Of a stretch of DNA of 64,000 nt, positions 20,060 to 31,760 are shown piece after piece. Source of the DNA: Stratiolaelaps scimitus (taxonomy: Eukaryota; Arthropoda; Arachnida; Mesostigmata; Laelapidae); the NCBI GenBank assembly GCA_019614645.1, contig JABWDB010000004.1:3162001-3226000 (forward strand), written 5' to 3'. Each line of letters opens with the position of its first letter. Positions within the stretch are counted from its first letter, which is position 1. The notes beneath the pieces are model-generated. The model did no database searches. It was not told the origin of the DNA and was given only the letters and a program-made list of their open reading frames with translations. A program made the translations under genes and the position numbers.

Positions 20060-21760
20060 GCAAAATCGAAAACAACAATGCACTGCGCATTTTTGCGAAT
20101 GTCAAGTGCAGCCAACTACGTTTCGATATCTGATCTAATATAAGATGAGGTGATGCCAAGTGCCTTTCGCTAGGCCACTCGTCTAATTAAATCCTTCGCC
20201 GTATTCCAACAGAGAAACATAATATTCGCACACATGTAGCAAACAAAGCGCGAATCGCGACAACTTTCAACCAGACGCAAGGGCCGACTTCGGACTCAAC
20301 TCAAGGCTTAGTTAAAATAAGTGAAACTTAAAATTTAACGGTTGAGCCAATATAGTGGAAGGACTTATAATGAAAATGACAGGTAATCTATAATTGCTTC
20401 TGTTAATCCCCAGTTCGCTCGAATCTGTCTTACGTCGCTTGAAACTAAGCCTACTTAATCTGCAGCAAGATGCCTCCTATCAGTGGTGAATCTCCTTCCT
20501 CGTCACTTTGATTCTAATTTTCTTCCAATGCAGCGTTTTGCATATTCCGTATTTTCAGTTGTCGTAAACACAACCAGAATGTTTATTATAGGGTTGGTTT
20601 CTGTAATTATTTCGGTTCTTTGGTCCCCACTACGATGTATTGCGGGCTTTAGATTGTTGAGCAGTCCTTCGCCGCGTAAGCCCTTCTTCGGCCATAGCCT
20701 ATGAATCCATAGTTTTATCTACATAACTATCCAAATTGTCGGGTCATTTTTTGGACCATACCATAATATTTAGTTGATAACATGTTTACATTGCCGTATA
20801 GTGCATAGCAATGCAGTAGGAATTGGTAGTAATGGGCCTGTTGGCAGGAATAAAAATTAAACTGCACAATTTGTAAGAAAGATTGGTCACAACGTCAGCG
20901 GAGCAAGAATACATTTGGGTCAGCTAGCATTTAACCACTGTTAACTTTCTTGTGCGACCATACACTGTCTGATCTCTGAGACGATTAGATCGGAAATCAT
21001 CTCAACTAGACTAGTACTTTAACTAGACTATGAACAAACATTTATTACAATACCAATACAAATCGAGGTCAATAGAATATCGCAACCGTGGACAAGCGAT
21101 CCCTATAAATGGCCAACCCTGGACAACAGGAATAGTTTTTCAAGTAAAACGGTAGCTAGCTTGTGTTGATAACGTGAGCTATTACTGAGAAACTTCAAAC
21201 ATCATTAACACTTCTGGCCGATTGTAGCTTGTTGTAATATTTACTCAGCCAAGATAGCTGTGTCTAGGAAGCAGCGACTTCGCTACGGATCGTTGGAAAC
21301 GTCAGATATGGCCATAAACTTCAGAGTGGATAAAATTGAGGGACTAATTAAACGTTGAAAACAACCCATTGAACAGATCTTCGTTGCTTGGTAGTTCTAA
21401 CACGTTAAAACATTTATTTCAACTGAGCAGGTATGTTTATCAAAAACACATATTCCTGTGCGTGTGTAGAACTCGTAGTCACCAGGAAGGAAATCATTGT
21501 GAGCAACGATATCGTTGATATGACATGATGAATTGTCAGCGAGATAAACAGCGAAAACCCATTTTAGCTTGACTTCTGCTCTAACGAATAATTTGTCGAG
21601 TTCTACGACTATCCTAAAAATGCTAGAGTTTGCTCATATTTAATGATAAATTACTCATATTTAATAAAGCGGTTAACGATATAATAACAGTAACGGTGAC
21701 TGTATATCTTGACTCGAGTTCGTTTATGAGCTGGTCGCCGATGCTATACGATATAACAGC
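20060..21760. other. Unannotated DNA
   Basis: Nothing supportable: short frames only, no hairpins of note, and no match to the repeat families described in this window. Confidence 0.5.
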
Positions 21761-21770
21761 ATTATCATCA

Positions 21771-21795
21771 TATATATATATATATATATATATAT
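21771..21795. repeat. (TA)n microsatellite
   Basis: About 12 TA dinucleotides. Confidence 0.95.
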
Positions 21796-22079
21796 GTATT
21801 CGGGCATATTCGACCGCTTTCAAAGAAAAAAATTGCAACTCTAAAAATGCGCTTAAAAACTAACGAATTTCTTCCAAGAAGCTGGAACAACGACCTACCC
21901 ATATATTTAGCGGCAAGTGATGATCATGCACACACGATAAATCTCTCTGTTTATCCGTTCTTCTTCTTCTTTCTCTTTTTTTTTGCTTTTTTACACGCGA
22001 CCATCGAACGAGTCATGTTTTCCAGCAAGCATTACGCCGCATATTGAGCCTCTGGCAGAGATATTTTATGGTAATGTAA

Positions 22080-22780
22080 AGGCGTCCTGTTTCCCGCAAC
22101 CTGGCTCCGTCATTTCTCTCCGATCTCGCCCCGCGCGCGAACGGTCCCGTAGAGCAACGAACGAGATTCTTCTCGAGGGCAGGGCTCGCGCAGGGCCCAC
22201 AGTCGAAGCAGTGCTTACCGCTTCGCGTGCGTCTGCCGCCGGCCAGTATTCCACGGCAGTCGAGAGGGACGAAGCCATATTCGCCATATCCAGCCGGTAG
22301 TGAGCGCGTCCGGATCGGTGGTATTCGAGGCAAAAGCGGTCATGGGGCAGAGCGAGGGACGGGGCGTCGCAGGGTCATAGGATTGGGTGGTTCTCAGACC
22401 AGGACGACGACGACGACGGGAGTCATAGACGGGACAAAAGGGGAGAAAAGATTGCCACGCTGCTCGAGTCGTCCGGCCCAGTCGCTCACGGTGCGGGTGA
22501 CGGCGAAGCAGCAGCGGAGAGGAGGCGGAGATGCAAAGCATCGTCGTCATCGAAAAAAGCTTTGCACGCACTAAACACTCCCCCCCCCGACGCCCTGTTC
22601 TATGCGGCGACGGCGGCGGCGGTGGCGGCGGCGGTAGCGACGTTCAGCGAAGCTCATCAACAGCACAACGTGCGGGTTGGATGATATAGGAGAGCGAGCT
22701 ACCATTCGGCACCGTTTCGCTTGTCTGTCTTCTCTCGGGCAGGCATTACTCGCCAGCGTCGCTTCGACGATTGAACTTCG
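22080..22780. other. CpG-rich island with (CGG)n tract
   Basis: A strongly GC-rich block dense in CpG, ending in an imperfect CGG trinucleotide run at about 22605-22645. It is bounded by AT-rich DNA on both sides. Overlapping frames of about 100-120 codons exist on both strands but are rich in Arg and Pro as expected from composition, and none is recognisable. The pattern resembles a promoter with a 5' UTR exon. No clear splice donor or strand can be chosen. Confidence 0.45.
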
Positions 22781-23594
22781 TCGTACAGAGAAAAAAACAC
22801 TGCACATCTGTCTGTGTACGTCTACGCCAATTCTGACATAATGGCGAAAGGGATAAAAATGAAAACAGCTCGTTTCATAAAGTCTAAACACACATGAAAT
22901 ATACAAGATATTAGATCTTGAATTAAGCCGCTAATCAAGGTGTTATATCTTGAATTAAGTGGCGGAAGATTGTACATATGCGTGTCGGCAAACACCTTTT
23001 AGAGGCAGATATTCATTTTGTCTTTTTGACATCGAATTCTACTAGATAGAGAAATATTGCTCGACCACCCTCTGCGCATCAGGCCAACGAAGGAATCAAA
23101 CGGGATTCTTTAATGATCTATACGTGGTAAATTATATAATGATATACATTTTGTTAGACCTTCCATGGTTATATTCAAATAAATCTTTGCAAACCACAAA
23201 TCGACACCAAATCACTCGCCAAGGGAAACTGCTGATAACATAAAGGATTCATCACATCGATAATTCGAGATCCTTTTTTTAGATCCCATAATTTCGATTA
23301 TGCGAATTTGGCAATTTTAAATGGAATTCAGTTCATTTCGCCAGAATGGACGACACATTATCTTCTTCTCGCGGTTCGGGATGGTTCCGGTTTCTTACAA
23401 GCAATTTTTGTACCCGTGGGTACCCCGAGCTGCGTCATCTTTTTCACGAGCAAAAAACGCAGTAGTCGTGTAGTCACTTAGTGGGCCGTCGATCTCGAGG
23501 ACACTTCTCCTAAGTACTAAAGGTATATATGGCATCCTATAAATTCAAAATATAAGTGACAGTCGATGCAGTTGATGAGCGGAATGGCCCCAAG

Positions 23595-24059
23595 CTAACG
23601 TTTCTTGCTTGATTTCGTTAAGCGGATATTCTCGGATATGTTATCCGAAAATTCTGTCTGGCTATCGCGTTCTGCTTGATCGTCATCCGATTTTTCTTCA
23701 AAAACCCGTTGGTATCTCCTCAAAGCTGACTTTGAGCTTTGGAGGAGCACTTTCAGTGGACGACGATACGTTCCCTTGTTGACTTTAGTATGGAGTCGTT
23801 TTTTGTCTCCCGACGTTTCGGCTCTCCTGCCTCCACAAACACACGTAGCCAAGGCCGATCTGTGATATGCAAAGCGTTGTCCAAGTGCAGGTCACATCGA
23901 GAACGATGGTCGTTCGCCTTACCGCAAGCGGCCGCCACATCGGAAGCTTTGTATCACTCTGCGCTCTGAAGCAAACCTCGTCAACAATGAATCTGCGAGA
24001 CTTCCCGCGGATTCGGATGTTGCCTCGTCCTTTTCACTGGTTTCAGTCCTCATTCGATG
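23595..24059 (-). pseudogene. Frameshifted coding remnant, possibly hAT transposase
   Basis: Three minus-strand segments look coding when joined across frameshifts: ADSLLTRFASERRVIQSF near 23960-24010, then CDLHLDNALHITDRPWLR near 23840-23890, then a charged C-terminus with KVLLQSSKSALRRYQRVFEE ending at a stop at 23595. The order (a Cys/His-Leu-Asn-x-Ala-Leu block followed by a Lys-rich segment and an Arg/Trp-type block) is loosely like the middle of hAT transposases. The identification is weak; it may instead be a processed pseudogene of a host gene. Confidence 0.35.
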
Positions 24060-24806
24060 CTTTTTTTATAGATATTCACGGGGCAATTACAATCTTTGCC
24101 TGTATAGTTGCGTTTTCCTTATCGAGAAACCTAGGCCGATGAGAAATAAGCGACAAATTAGATCATTCAGTTCCTAGGGTTGTTTTGAACATTTTTTCTA
24201 TATATTGTCTAGGGTGAAATGTTTCTCTATCAAATAGTCTTATTCACCCAATGGTAGAAAATGTCACCTCTTCCTCTGTGTTCATTTCTATGAATAACTT
24301 AAATAAATATGTTTTTCTATAAACGATATAGTTACATAGTCACACGCATTAGAGTACAATATATACGTCGTTAGAGTTAATTAGGCTAGCGCTAAAGAAC
24401 TTACCATGTATTTGCTTCATAGGTGGAATCATATGGTGAAAGCAGCGCAATGATTTAGCTGATGTTGCTGCCATATTCAAATGTACAGCCCACAACAGCC
24501 TCTTCTTTACCGTCCATCTGCCCAATGTGGAAACATGTACTTTTCAATCACGACAGTGAACAGAGTGCGGGTCGAATAGGCTGGCGTTATCATGCGGCCA
24601 GGCCAATTCGACGAATTGATAACCTGTTTGACAGATGACCTGGAGTCATGGTGAGTACTCGACGGCCGCCGACGGACGGTCGTACCGCCTCTGAGCCCTA
24701 TAATTTAATTCAGTTGTTCATAACGTTCACTGGATACAACTATCAGCCACTCACTTTTCAAACACATCGCAATGTCGGATACTAACCTTCAGTCCTGAAC
24801 AGCAGT

Positions 24807-25102
24807 CTCCTTGATAGTATGGTGGTCAGTGTCGAGGTTGTGAGACGATAGTCTAGATTGAACTGCTTGACACGACGATATGTGGCTTGGGGTCAAATCC
24901 TGAGAGAGGCAGAGATTCTTCGGAGTTCCTTACCATCTTGCGTTGCCTGTGTACCCTTTCTAGAAACGACCGCTAGAGAAAAATAAGCGAAAAATAAGCT
25001 CCGACAGAGGTACTGGTGGCCCAGAGAGTGGCCGTGATCGTAATACCTAAAGGTTAAATGCTGAGCCGTGTCACATATGGCGACAGCCGAGGTGCAGCTA
25101 AA
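24807..25102 (+). mobile_element. Diverged full-length SINE, plus strand
   Basis: It matches the SINE at 43.5 kb along its length. A tRNA-like head starts TCCTTGATAGTATGGTGGTC, a B-box-like GGTCAAATCC lies at 24891-24900, then GGAGTTCCTTACCATCTT, then GTAATACCTAAAGGTTAAATG and a hairpin-type tail near 25083-25102. Many substitutions mark it as older than the minus-strand copy. TSDs are not clear. Confidence 0.7.
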
Positions 25103-25660
25103 ATAATGGCAAGTATTAAGCAGTAACTCGCCGTGCTGTCACGTTCAACATAACGACTATTTGCTACAATAGCCAACATACACTATCCGCAATGTGCTCT
25201 AGTTACCTTCCACTGTGTAACTGTAAAGTACAGAGTAAGTCTGCAAGCGGACTATTGTAGTTTGCATTTCCAGTGACCTGTCGCATTATACATGGTGCAT
25301 CTGATAGATCCCTGCAGTTAGGACGAATCTTAAATAATCGATGATGAGTGACTGGCATGTAAGCAATACAAATTCGAGCTTATTACATATTTTGCAAGCC
25401 TACGAGGTGCGTTCGGAGAATATATCCTCAACTATATTTACATTCACATTCGCCCTGTTAACCACACCCCGTTGACTCAATCTACATTTGGATGGCAGAA
25501 TTAGTTGTTTAGATATGTTGACGTTTTTCACGCCACCAACGTTAGTGTTAAAAAAATGAACAGACGGTATGTTTGAGAAAATGTCAGGGTTTTGTTTATA
25601 CTAGTGTACCTGATCGTGCAACAGCTCCACTAAGAAACTGCTATTATTCTATGTCAATTG

Positions 25661-25694
25661 ATATATAATATATATATATATATATATATGTGTG
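25661..25694. repeat. (TA)n/(TG)n microsatellite
   Basis: A TA run that passes into TG repeats. Confidence 0.93.
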
Positions 25695-25819
25695 TTTTTC
25701 CAAGACGATGGTTTTCAGTCTCTGGCAAATATCACAGCCAGTTATACACGTTAGCTGGCCTACCGTTGCACGCTTGCATTCAAAGGTGTCCGTCTCATGA
25801 AGCAATGCCGAGACGAGTA

Positions 25820-25857
25820 CTGTGAACGTTAAATGTTAAATGTGAGTCAGCCCGAAT
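25820..25857 (+). repeat. Short retroposon tail (hairpin-tail family), copy 2
   Basis: CTGTGAACGTTAAATGTT is followed by GTGAGTCAGCCCG. The first stem strand GGCTG has been replaced by AAAT, so the hairpin is lost. No TSD is evident. Confidence 0.55.
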
Positions 25858-26705
25858 TTACTATAGTTGGCCTATGTTAGACCCTGCTTTGGGGACCCTT
25901 TGTAGCCTTGGTTCTCAGAGGATTGAGCATATATTTGAAGAAATGGATGATCTAGTTGCTAAGGGTTGGTTGAACAGGGACAGGTAACTGTTTTAGAGAA
26001 AAGCGGCCTTCCGAATTCCCAAACTGCGAACTTCCCGAATGCCCATCCGTCGAACCAATCGGCATCACACAACATTTTGCTAACCGTTTGCGACAGGGTC
26101 AACAATATGCCCGACGTAAGAGTGCCACAGGTCCCAGAAGGATATCTGAAGCTGTAATCTTTACGGGTTACTACTACGGCTATCTGTATCTGTGCGAACC
26201 ATCAGCCTGAAACTGGTGTTCGTGTAAATGCCACACGGGTGCGTGACGTTTTCGAAATTGGCTGGAAAGGCGGAAGCTTCATCTGTCCCTCCTCCTCCTA
26301 AACTGTCGTCATTTCGAATTTCAATTTGACTTTGGTAGAAACAAGATGCCGTGGGCTACTGAGTGGCGAATAATCGTTCTTTGTAGTTAAAAAGCATTCA
26401 ATCTCAAGGATGTCAACTATTATTGTCGCACTGTACGCAAGGGACCAAGCAGTTTTGAGAATCCCCAGACGGTTGGCTGTTCCATAAAGATATGGACCAC
26501 CGCGTGGAAACCAATGTGACACACGGGTCCCCACATTTGAAAGACAACACAAGGAAAACATATGCAGAATCGTTGCGAGAAATGTCGCCGCCTATGCAAG
26601 ACATTTTCATATATCGTACAAGAGCTATGATTCGGAGGAAATTCACCATAAATCCATAAAAAAGTCGATTTGGTACAAGGTCAAGAAGGGTATTCGATGT
26701 GATTG

Positions 26706-26789
26706 CTTTAACTGGAAGATGTACCGTGGACGTTAAATGTTGGCTGAGAGTCAGCCCGTAAACCTTTAACCTTTAACTGGAAGGTGTAC
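26706..26789 (+). mobile_element. 46-bp retroposon tail insertion with 19-bp TSD
   Basis: The insert at 26725-26770 begins CGTGGACGTTAAATGTTGGC and contains a perfect stem-loop GGCTGA-GAG-TCAGCC followed by CGTAAAC. It is bounded by CTTTAACTGGAAGATGTAC (26706-26724) and CTTTAACTGGAAGGTGTAC (26771-26789), identical at 18 of 19 bases. A TSD of this length with variable ends is typical of LINE-mediated insertion. The insert is far shorter than any normal SINE. Confidence 0.85.
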
Positions 26790-28840
26790 AGCTGCTTCGA
26801 TCGGTGTGAGCAAAAGGTTCGAGAAGGTAGAAGGTTTGAGCTAGAAAGCATTTATTTCTATGGGTATATCATTATCCGCATACTGGGTAGCGGTTTTTGC
26901 GTAGACGAATATTAGGCAAGATCAAATGAACTCAGCGGTTATCTTCATTTGTATATCTTTTGGTAGCGCGGATCCATATTCGTTCAAAATGTTGTTCAGT
27001 TAAACATGGATACCAAGTTTCGAAGTCGCCAAAGCCTCGGGCGTTACAAGCCCACTAAAAGGAACAATATTTCCTCGGGCTGCAAATATTCGCAATAAAG
27101 TTAATTGGATTTGGTATGTATGATGTTGTGGCAAGGAGAACGAATGTGTGGCTGTGAATATCACGCAATTATAACGTATCTTTATAGCGAATACGATTGT
27201 TCGTGTTGCCACGTGGACGTCAAGTGGAGTACGCATAATATGTCCCATCAACATGTGACCTATCAATAGTGCTCTTACCCGTATTTGCGGCGTCCTCTGT
27301 TAGTCGTTACTCGACGGTCGAACTGCATCTTGCGAGTTGCTTGGCGGGTTTCACAAACACGAATAGTACATGAGGACAAACATTTGAACACAATAAAATG
27401 CCACCTAAGAGGATACTGAATGTAATTCATGGTAAATGGTTTCATGTTTAATTCATCTCATGTTGGCAACGTCAACAAGCACAGCATGCTTGTGTCAAAA
27501 TTCATGTCTGCTAGTCTGGCAGATATGAATTAATTAATTAATTTAATTAATACTTATTTCAGCACGGCGGTGGATTTTTTATGCTGCATGCCACAAAGCG
27601 ATTGTAGATCAGCACCAGCTAATCTGATAAAAATTACTCAGAATTTCAGGGACGTTTGAGGTCCACTACTGATGACGACAACAACCCCCTTTTAAAGGGG
27701 TCTGCGATAGATCTGGTGATTTAGGGGCGAGGTCTTTTATGCAACAACGCGGTCGTTTATGCTGTCAATGTACATTCAGACGATTGAATAGGGTCGGGCT
27801 GACTTCCTGCCCTAATGGTTCCGAGCTGATCCTCCGACCGACCAGAGCCCGTGAAAGCTGTCCCGTCATGTGGCAAGGGATGAAACGGTGTATGATTACC
27901 CGCAGTGGCTATTGTTCGCATAAGTCATTGCGAATCTAACGAACAGGTAGGGACCAAAGGCAGGGGTCACTGAACGTTATTTTCGTCTTGCCTTACACAG
28001 ATTTACATTTCAATAGTCGGACAACGTAGCCGGATCTGATCACGAGAGAATTCGTTTTTGGTGTAGCCTATGCACGCTGCTCCGTAACTCAATGCTCAAT
28101 AACGTATGAACACGAGTTAACGTGCTTTTAACAGGGCAACTCCAATAGGTATTCAACACGGTTGAAAATCCTCCTCCGTTGTGCTGAAGTGGAACTAACA
28201 GGCTTAAGAGGCCAATTGAATCAGCGCAAGTCAATTTGATTCATACCGTCCGATTTAGCGCGGAACGGTGATAAACGATTATAATTCATGATGACTTACA
28301 TGGGAACAGAATCCCTTATTTCTATGTCCGCATTAATTAGTGAATCCAAACGGAAGTTTTGACCTCTGATGAATTTCCTCTTTTTCCGCAAAGGCTATTG
28401 AGCATTCAAGGTTCATGCTGTGGTCGCCCGCGTATGTTTATACATTTGTAATACTACTACTAATAATAAACACTACTAAATACTCCTGTGAAATTTACCG
28501 CCCGCTAATGCGATTCGCCGAACTGATTAAAAGGTTGTACAGGTTATCAGTGAAGGCAGTAGTAAAGCATAACCGTATTTAAGGAAACTAAAATAGAGAC
28601 ACTTACCCTATAGGATTGTGGTGCAGGAAGAACCAACTATGGTGAGCGCCATAGCCTTGACTGTTTCTTTACAAATGAAGTGGTACCGTACATGGGAGCC
28701 TAATCCACTTTCTCTAAAATCAAGAAACTCGATTTTTGTTTGGAAATTAAAGATGAAAACTGTTACTGTCACATTAGAGATATTTATTTTATATCGTATA
28801 TATATCGGAGCCCAGGTCCTAAACTACGGGCATTTTGTAC
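26790..28840. other. Unannotated DNA
   Basis: Short frames only. A TTAATTAA-type run lies at 27528-27552. Confidence 0.45.
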
Positions 28841-28845
28841 CGAAA

Positions 28846-29439
28846 CTAGTCTTGGATAGTTTTACACGGAAAGCAATCTCTGAGCCAACTTTTAGGCTGA
28901 TTAGATTGTTTATTTTGCCTGGAAGCTTCGACGGATACAGCACTGAGAGAATTCCTAAAAATGTATATAACTCGGAATCGAAAAAAAATTAACTCAGGGC
29001 CCTCTGTGCACGGAAAGACTTCATCTATATTTCGGTTTTTAATTTCAGCCTCTAACTGTGTCAGGCAACATCTGAAGCTTATCTCATCATATGACCTAAA
29101 TGAAGCTGGGGTCCGTGAACCAAGGTCGGCACACAACCACACCCTCCAGCATGCGGTAGTCAATCTCTTCAAGCCTCGTTCGTGTGCGCAGCCCAGAGCG
29201 TCGTTGCAAGCTTGCGGAAACGCTTGCATTTCCGGCGTCCACACATAGTTAACTGAGTAGAGTTGGGCTGGCAGCAGCAACCCATTCTCATTTCCTAATT
29301 CGTGTTTGTCCCTGGCGGATCCATCATGGCGATCTAGACGCGCGAGAGCCCGCTCTATAATATCACTCGCTCTGATTGTTGCGAGAATGATGAGGACGAC
29401 AGCGAACCGATCGAGATAGAAAACCGGCATGAAAATCAT
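28846..29439 (-). CDS. Possible secreted cysteine-containing protein (exon), unrecognised
   Basis: A 197-codon minus frame opens with ATG at 29437-29439, with a second ATG three codons later. Its start looks like a signal peptide: DRFAVVLIILATIRAS is a hydrophobic stretch of about 12 residues ending in a small-residue cleavage context, followed by an acidic and basic mature region. Six cysteines occur between residues about 78 and 130, in ACNDALGC, TTACWRVWLC and ISFRCCLTQ. The last third (after about residue 145) is low in coding character and may be read-through into an intron; a weak donor-like sequence lies near 29000. I do not recognise the family. It could be a genuine lineage-specific secreted protein or a chance frame. 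Confidence 0.3.
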   Translation of the reverse strand: MIFMPVFYLDRFAVVLIILATIRASDIIERALARLDRHDGSARDKHELGNENGLLLPAQLYSVNYVWTPEMQAFPQACNDALGCAHERGLKRLTTACWRVWLCADLGSRTPASFRSYDEISFRCCLTQLEAEIKNRNIDEVFPCTEGPELIFFRFRVIYIFRNSLSAVSVEASRQNKQSNQPKSWLRDCFPCKTIQD

Positions 29440-30597
29440 GACAGTTACAGCTACAAGCGGTATCGGATTAGAAATAGCATATTCATGTCAGAAGATACTT
29501 AGACAAATATTGCCCCTTCTGAGCCCATCGTCACCCGAAGTTAACGTCCATCCACAACAGTTCACGATAGGATTATGTCAGATAGGCGAACTGGTTGCTT
29601 GTTTACTTGCTGGGAACCTGCGCCTGCAGGTGATGGTAGTGATCAAATCCATCTCTTTCTCGAGGTCGTACACACAGTCACATCAGCTCGTGATACACCT
29701 GTAGTTTGACAATAGGCATTTGACGACTGGCTCAAACATGAAAATAAACTCGGTGTTAAGAATAATTTAAGTGCATAATAGGGAGGAGTGATGGAATATA
29801 CATATGTGTGTTATGGATGAACAGGAGGAACAAATAGCTAACTCTCCTTGTTAGCAGTTGTGTTGTTTGCTATGAATCATCAGAGTGTGATGTTTATATT
29901 GGATGTGGCGCTCTCTGCGTGACGGAATGTTGATAAACGTTTCCGCCGACTCTCTTGATTATGCACTATTTTGTTTAAGGCAGAAACAGATGAGCCACCA
30001 TTGTCGATAATGCATCGTGTTGTTCCTTGTCTTTAAAACCGGCTGGTCGGTTTTGCTGGACATATCTGGACCTTTTCTCACAAATCTATGTGACGGCATG
30101 TCAGTGATAAGCAGCCCTGCAAACGTCGATTTCTCAACGATCATAAGTGGTGACACAGTTCGTAGTTTCCATTGGCAGCCACACCCAAATAGATGTGCAT
30201 TAGCCACCTAATACACGCCGCTACCTGACTCTCATCAATCTCTCTCCTTCGAAACCGGGACATCTAACGTTTATGAAACAAGGCCAAACTGAAGGTTCTG
30301 CGTTTGCATTCATTGTTTGCTTGTAAAGGTACAGTGAGAGCATCTCCACTTTAGTCATGACTCGTACAATTTACAATGTCAGCCGGACGCAGATGCTTGT
30401 GTTTGCTAGCAATTGTTTCGTTAGGGATAACTGGTATAACATCAGCGAATTAACTGATAGTATTGCAATAGATTGATACAGAGCTAATTCAAATGTCACA
30501 TGCCGGCGGCATTATTTTATGTGAAGCGTTCTACTTAAACCCTGTCCGGAACATTTCGAAGGGAAACAGAAACGCAAGCGGAACCTGACCTTGAGAC
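29440..30597. other. Unannotated DNA
   Basis: Short frames overlap on both strands (29959-30211). No motif was found. Confidence 0.4.
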
Positions 30598-30921
30598 GTG
30601 TTGATAGTCTCGTTTTGGGGGCACCAAGAGCAGACAGCAGATGGAGGTCAGCGGTTGTGGCAAGATGTGATCGTTTGTAAAATTTGTGGTTCCCAAGTGA
30701 CTACTTCGCCGTCATACGAATTATTACACTTGCGCGAACGTTGCAAGGAGCATATTTTGGTCAAGAATGCCTTTAAGTCCACAAAGGAAGATATGTCTGT
30801 GTTTGTGTCTGCAAATCGCACGAACGTCGCTGCTAGCACGTGTCGGTGCCAATGGGTTCTCGATTCAGCAACAAGTATCTGCGAAGAGGAAGTCAAGAGT
30901 GAAACCTTCGCGCATAAATAG
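30598..30921 (+). pseudogene. BED-type zinc-finger-like fragment
   Basis: A plus frame of 107 codons opens with GTG, so the true start is unknown. It contains VICKICG-like residues: VIVCKICGSQVTTSPSYELL followed by HLRERC, giving C-x2-C-x15-H-x4-C. This is the spacing type of BED fingers found at the N-terminus of hAT transposases and domesticated derivatives. A second frame downstream (30767-30985) is Lys/Ser-rich like the linker after such fingers, suggesting a frameshift. It may be the N-terminal debris of a hAT element. Confidence 0.35.
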
Positions 30922-31379
30922 TTCTTCACTCGAATCGAGCATGATGTTTAACCCTTGTAGGTGTTGTATCTACCTGTACACGTAGTAAACAGATTCACAT
31001 CGAATACACATTTAATTCATGTGGACCAAAAATTACTTATTCTATACTCTAAGGGAGGTATTAAGGTATGTACGTATCATATTAAATGTATGTGTCAGCG
31101 ATGTAGAACAACGGGTCTAAACATTTTCAAGTGATAGATTACGTTGACGAGAAAATCAAGCTGTTGCGAAGCAAATGCTTGGTAAAAAGCAGGTACCTGT
31201 GCAAAATATGAAAAAGTTGTTTTCGCACTTGTGCCTATGACGTCGAACACGGCTCTGACACAATTCGATGACTTGTTTTATGTGTAGGTTAGGCTTGGCC
31301 TGACAAGAAGAATATCAATGTAACATTCCGCACGCTACCGAAGTGCATCAGGCCAGATTGTTAGGCCGTATCGTAAGTT

Positions 31380-31760
31380 GAATGTAAAGTTACCTTGAGA
31401 TCAGGGGATCACCCTAATGGGTGCAACAGGTTAACCTCAACAGAGGGACAAAATAGTTGCAGTTGAAAAGCAACAGGTGAACTCGACTGCCTAAACAGGA
31501 CAGGTAACACAGGGGAAAGGGTTAATTGTGTAGGCATTGGGCTAATTTAATCAGGTTAATTGGGTAACCGCGGCCAGACCACGGCGTTACTGGAACGATA
31601 TAAACCGGCAATGGGATATTAGCAGTAACTAACGGGATAACCGGGAGAGTGGGATAATAGGAGCGATGCAACGAGATATTTGCCAACGGACAACAATAAT
31701 AGGTACAACACAGTAACAGAATTCGTGCAAGACAGCAATATGTCGACGAAGTAACTGGGG
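31380..31760. repeat. Purine-biased degenerate short-period repeat
   Basis: The plus strand is rich in words such as GGGATAA, CAACAGG, GGTTAA and CGGGATAAC recurring every 10-15 bases without an exact unit. It resembles an old, decayed minisatellite. A similar texture is seen at 36080-36290. Confidence 0.35.

Larger units (their letters stand above)
25110..26700. other. Mostly unannotated DNA
   Basis: Apart from the microsatellite and tail copy listed separately, only short frames are present (for example 25966-26157 plus and 26298-26561 minus). None has a recognisable motif. Confidence 0.4.

Noticed and set aside
26298..26649. Overlapping minus frames resembling a coding exon
   Set aside because: No recognisable motif, and the three readings differ; nothing distinguishes them from chance.
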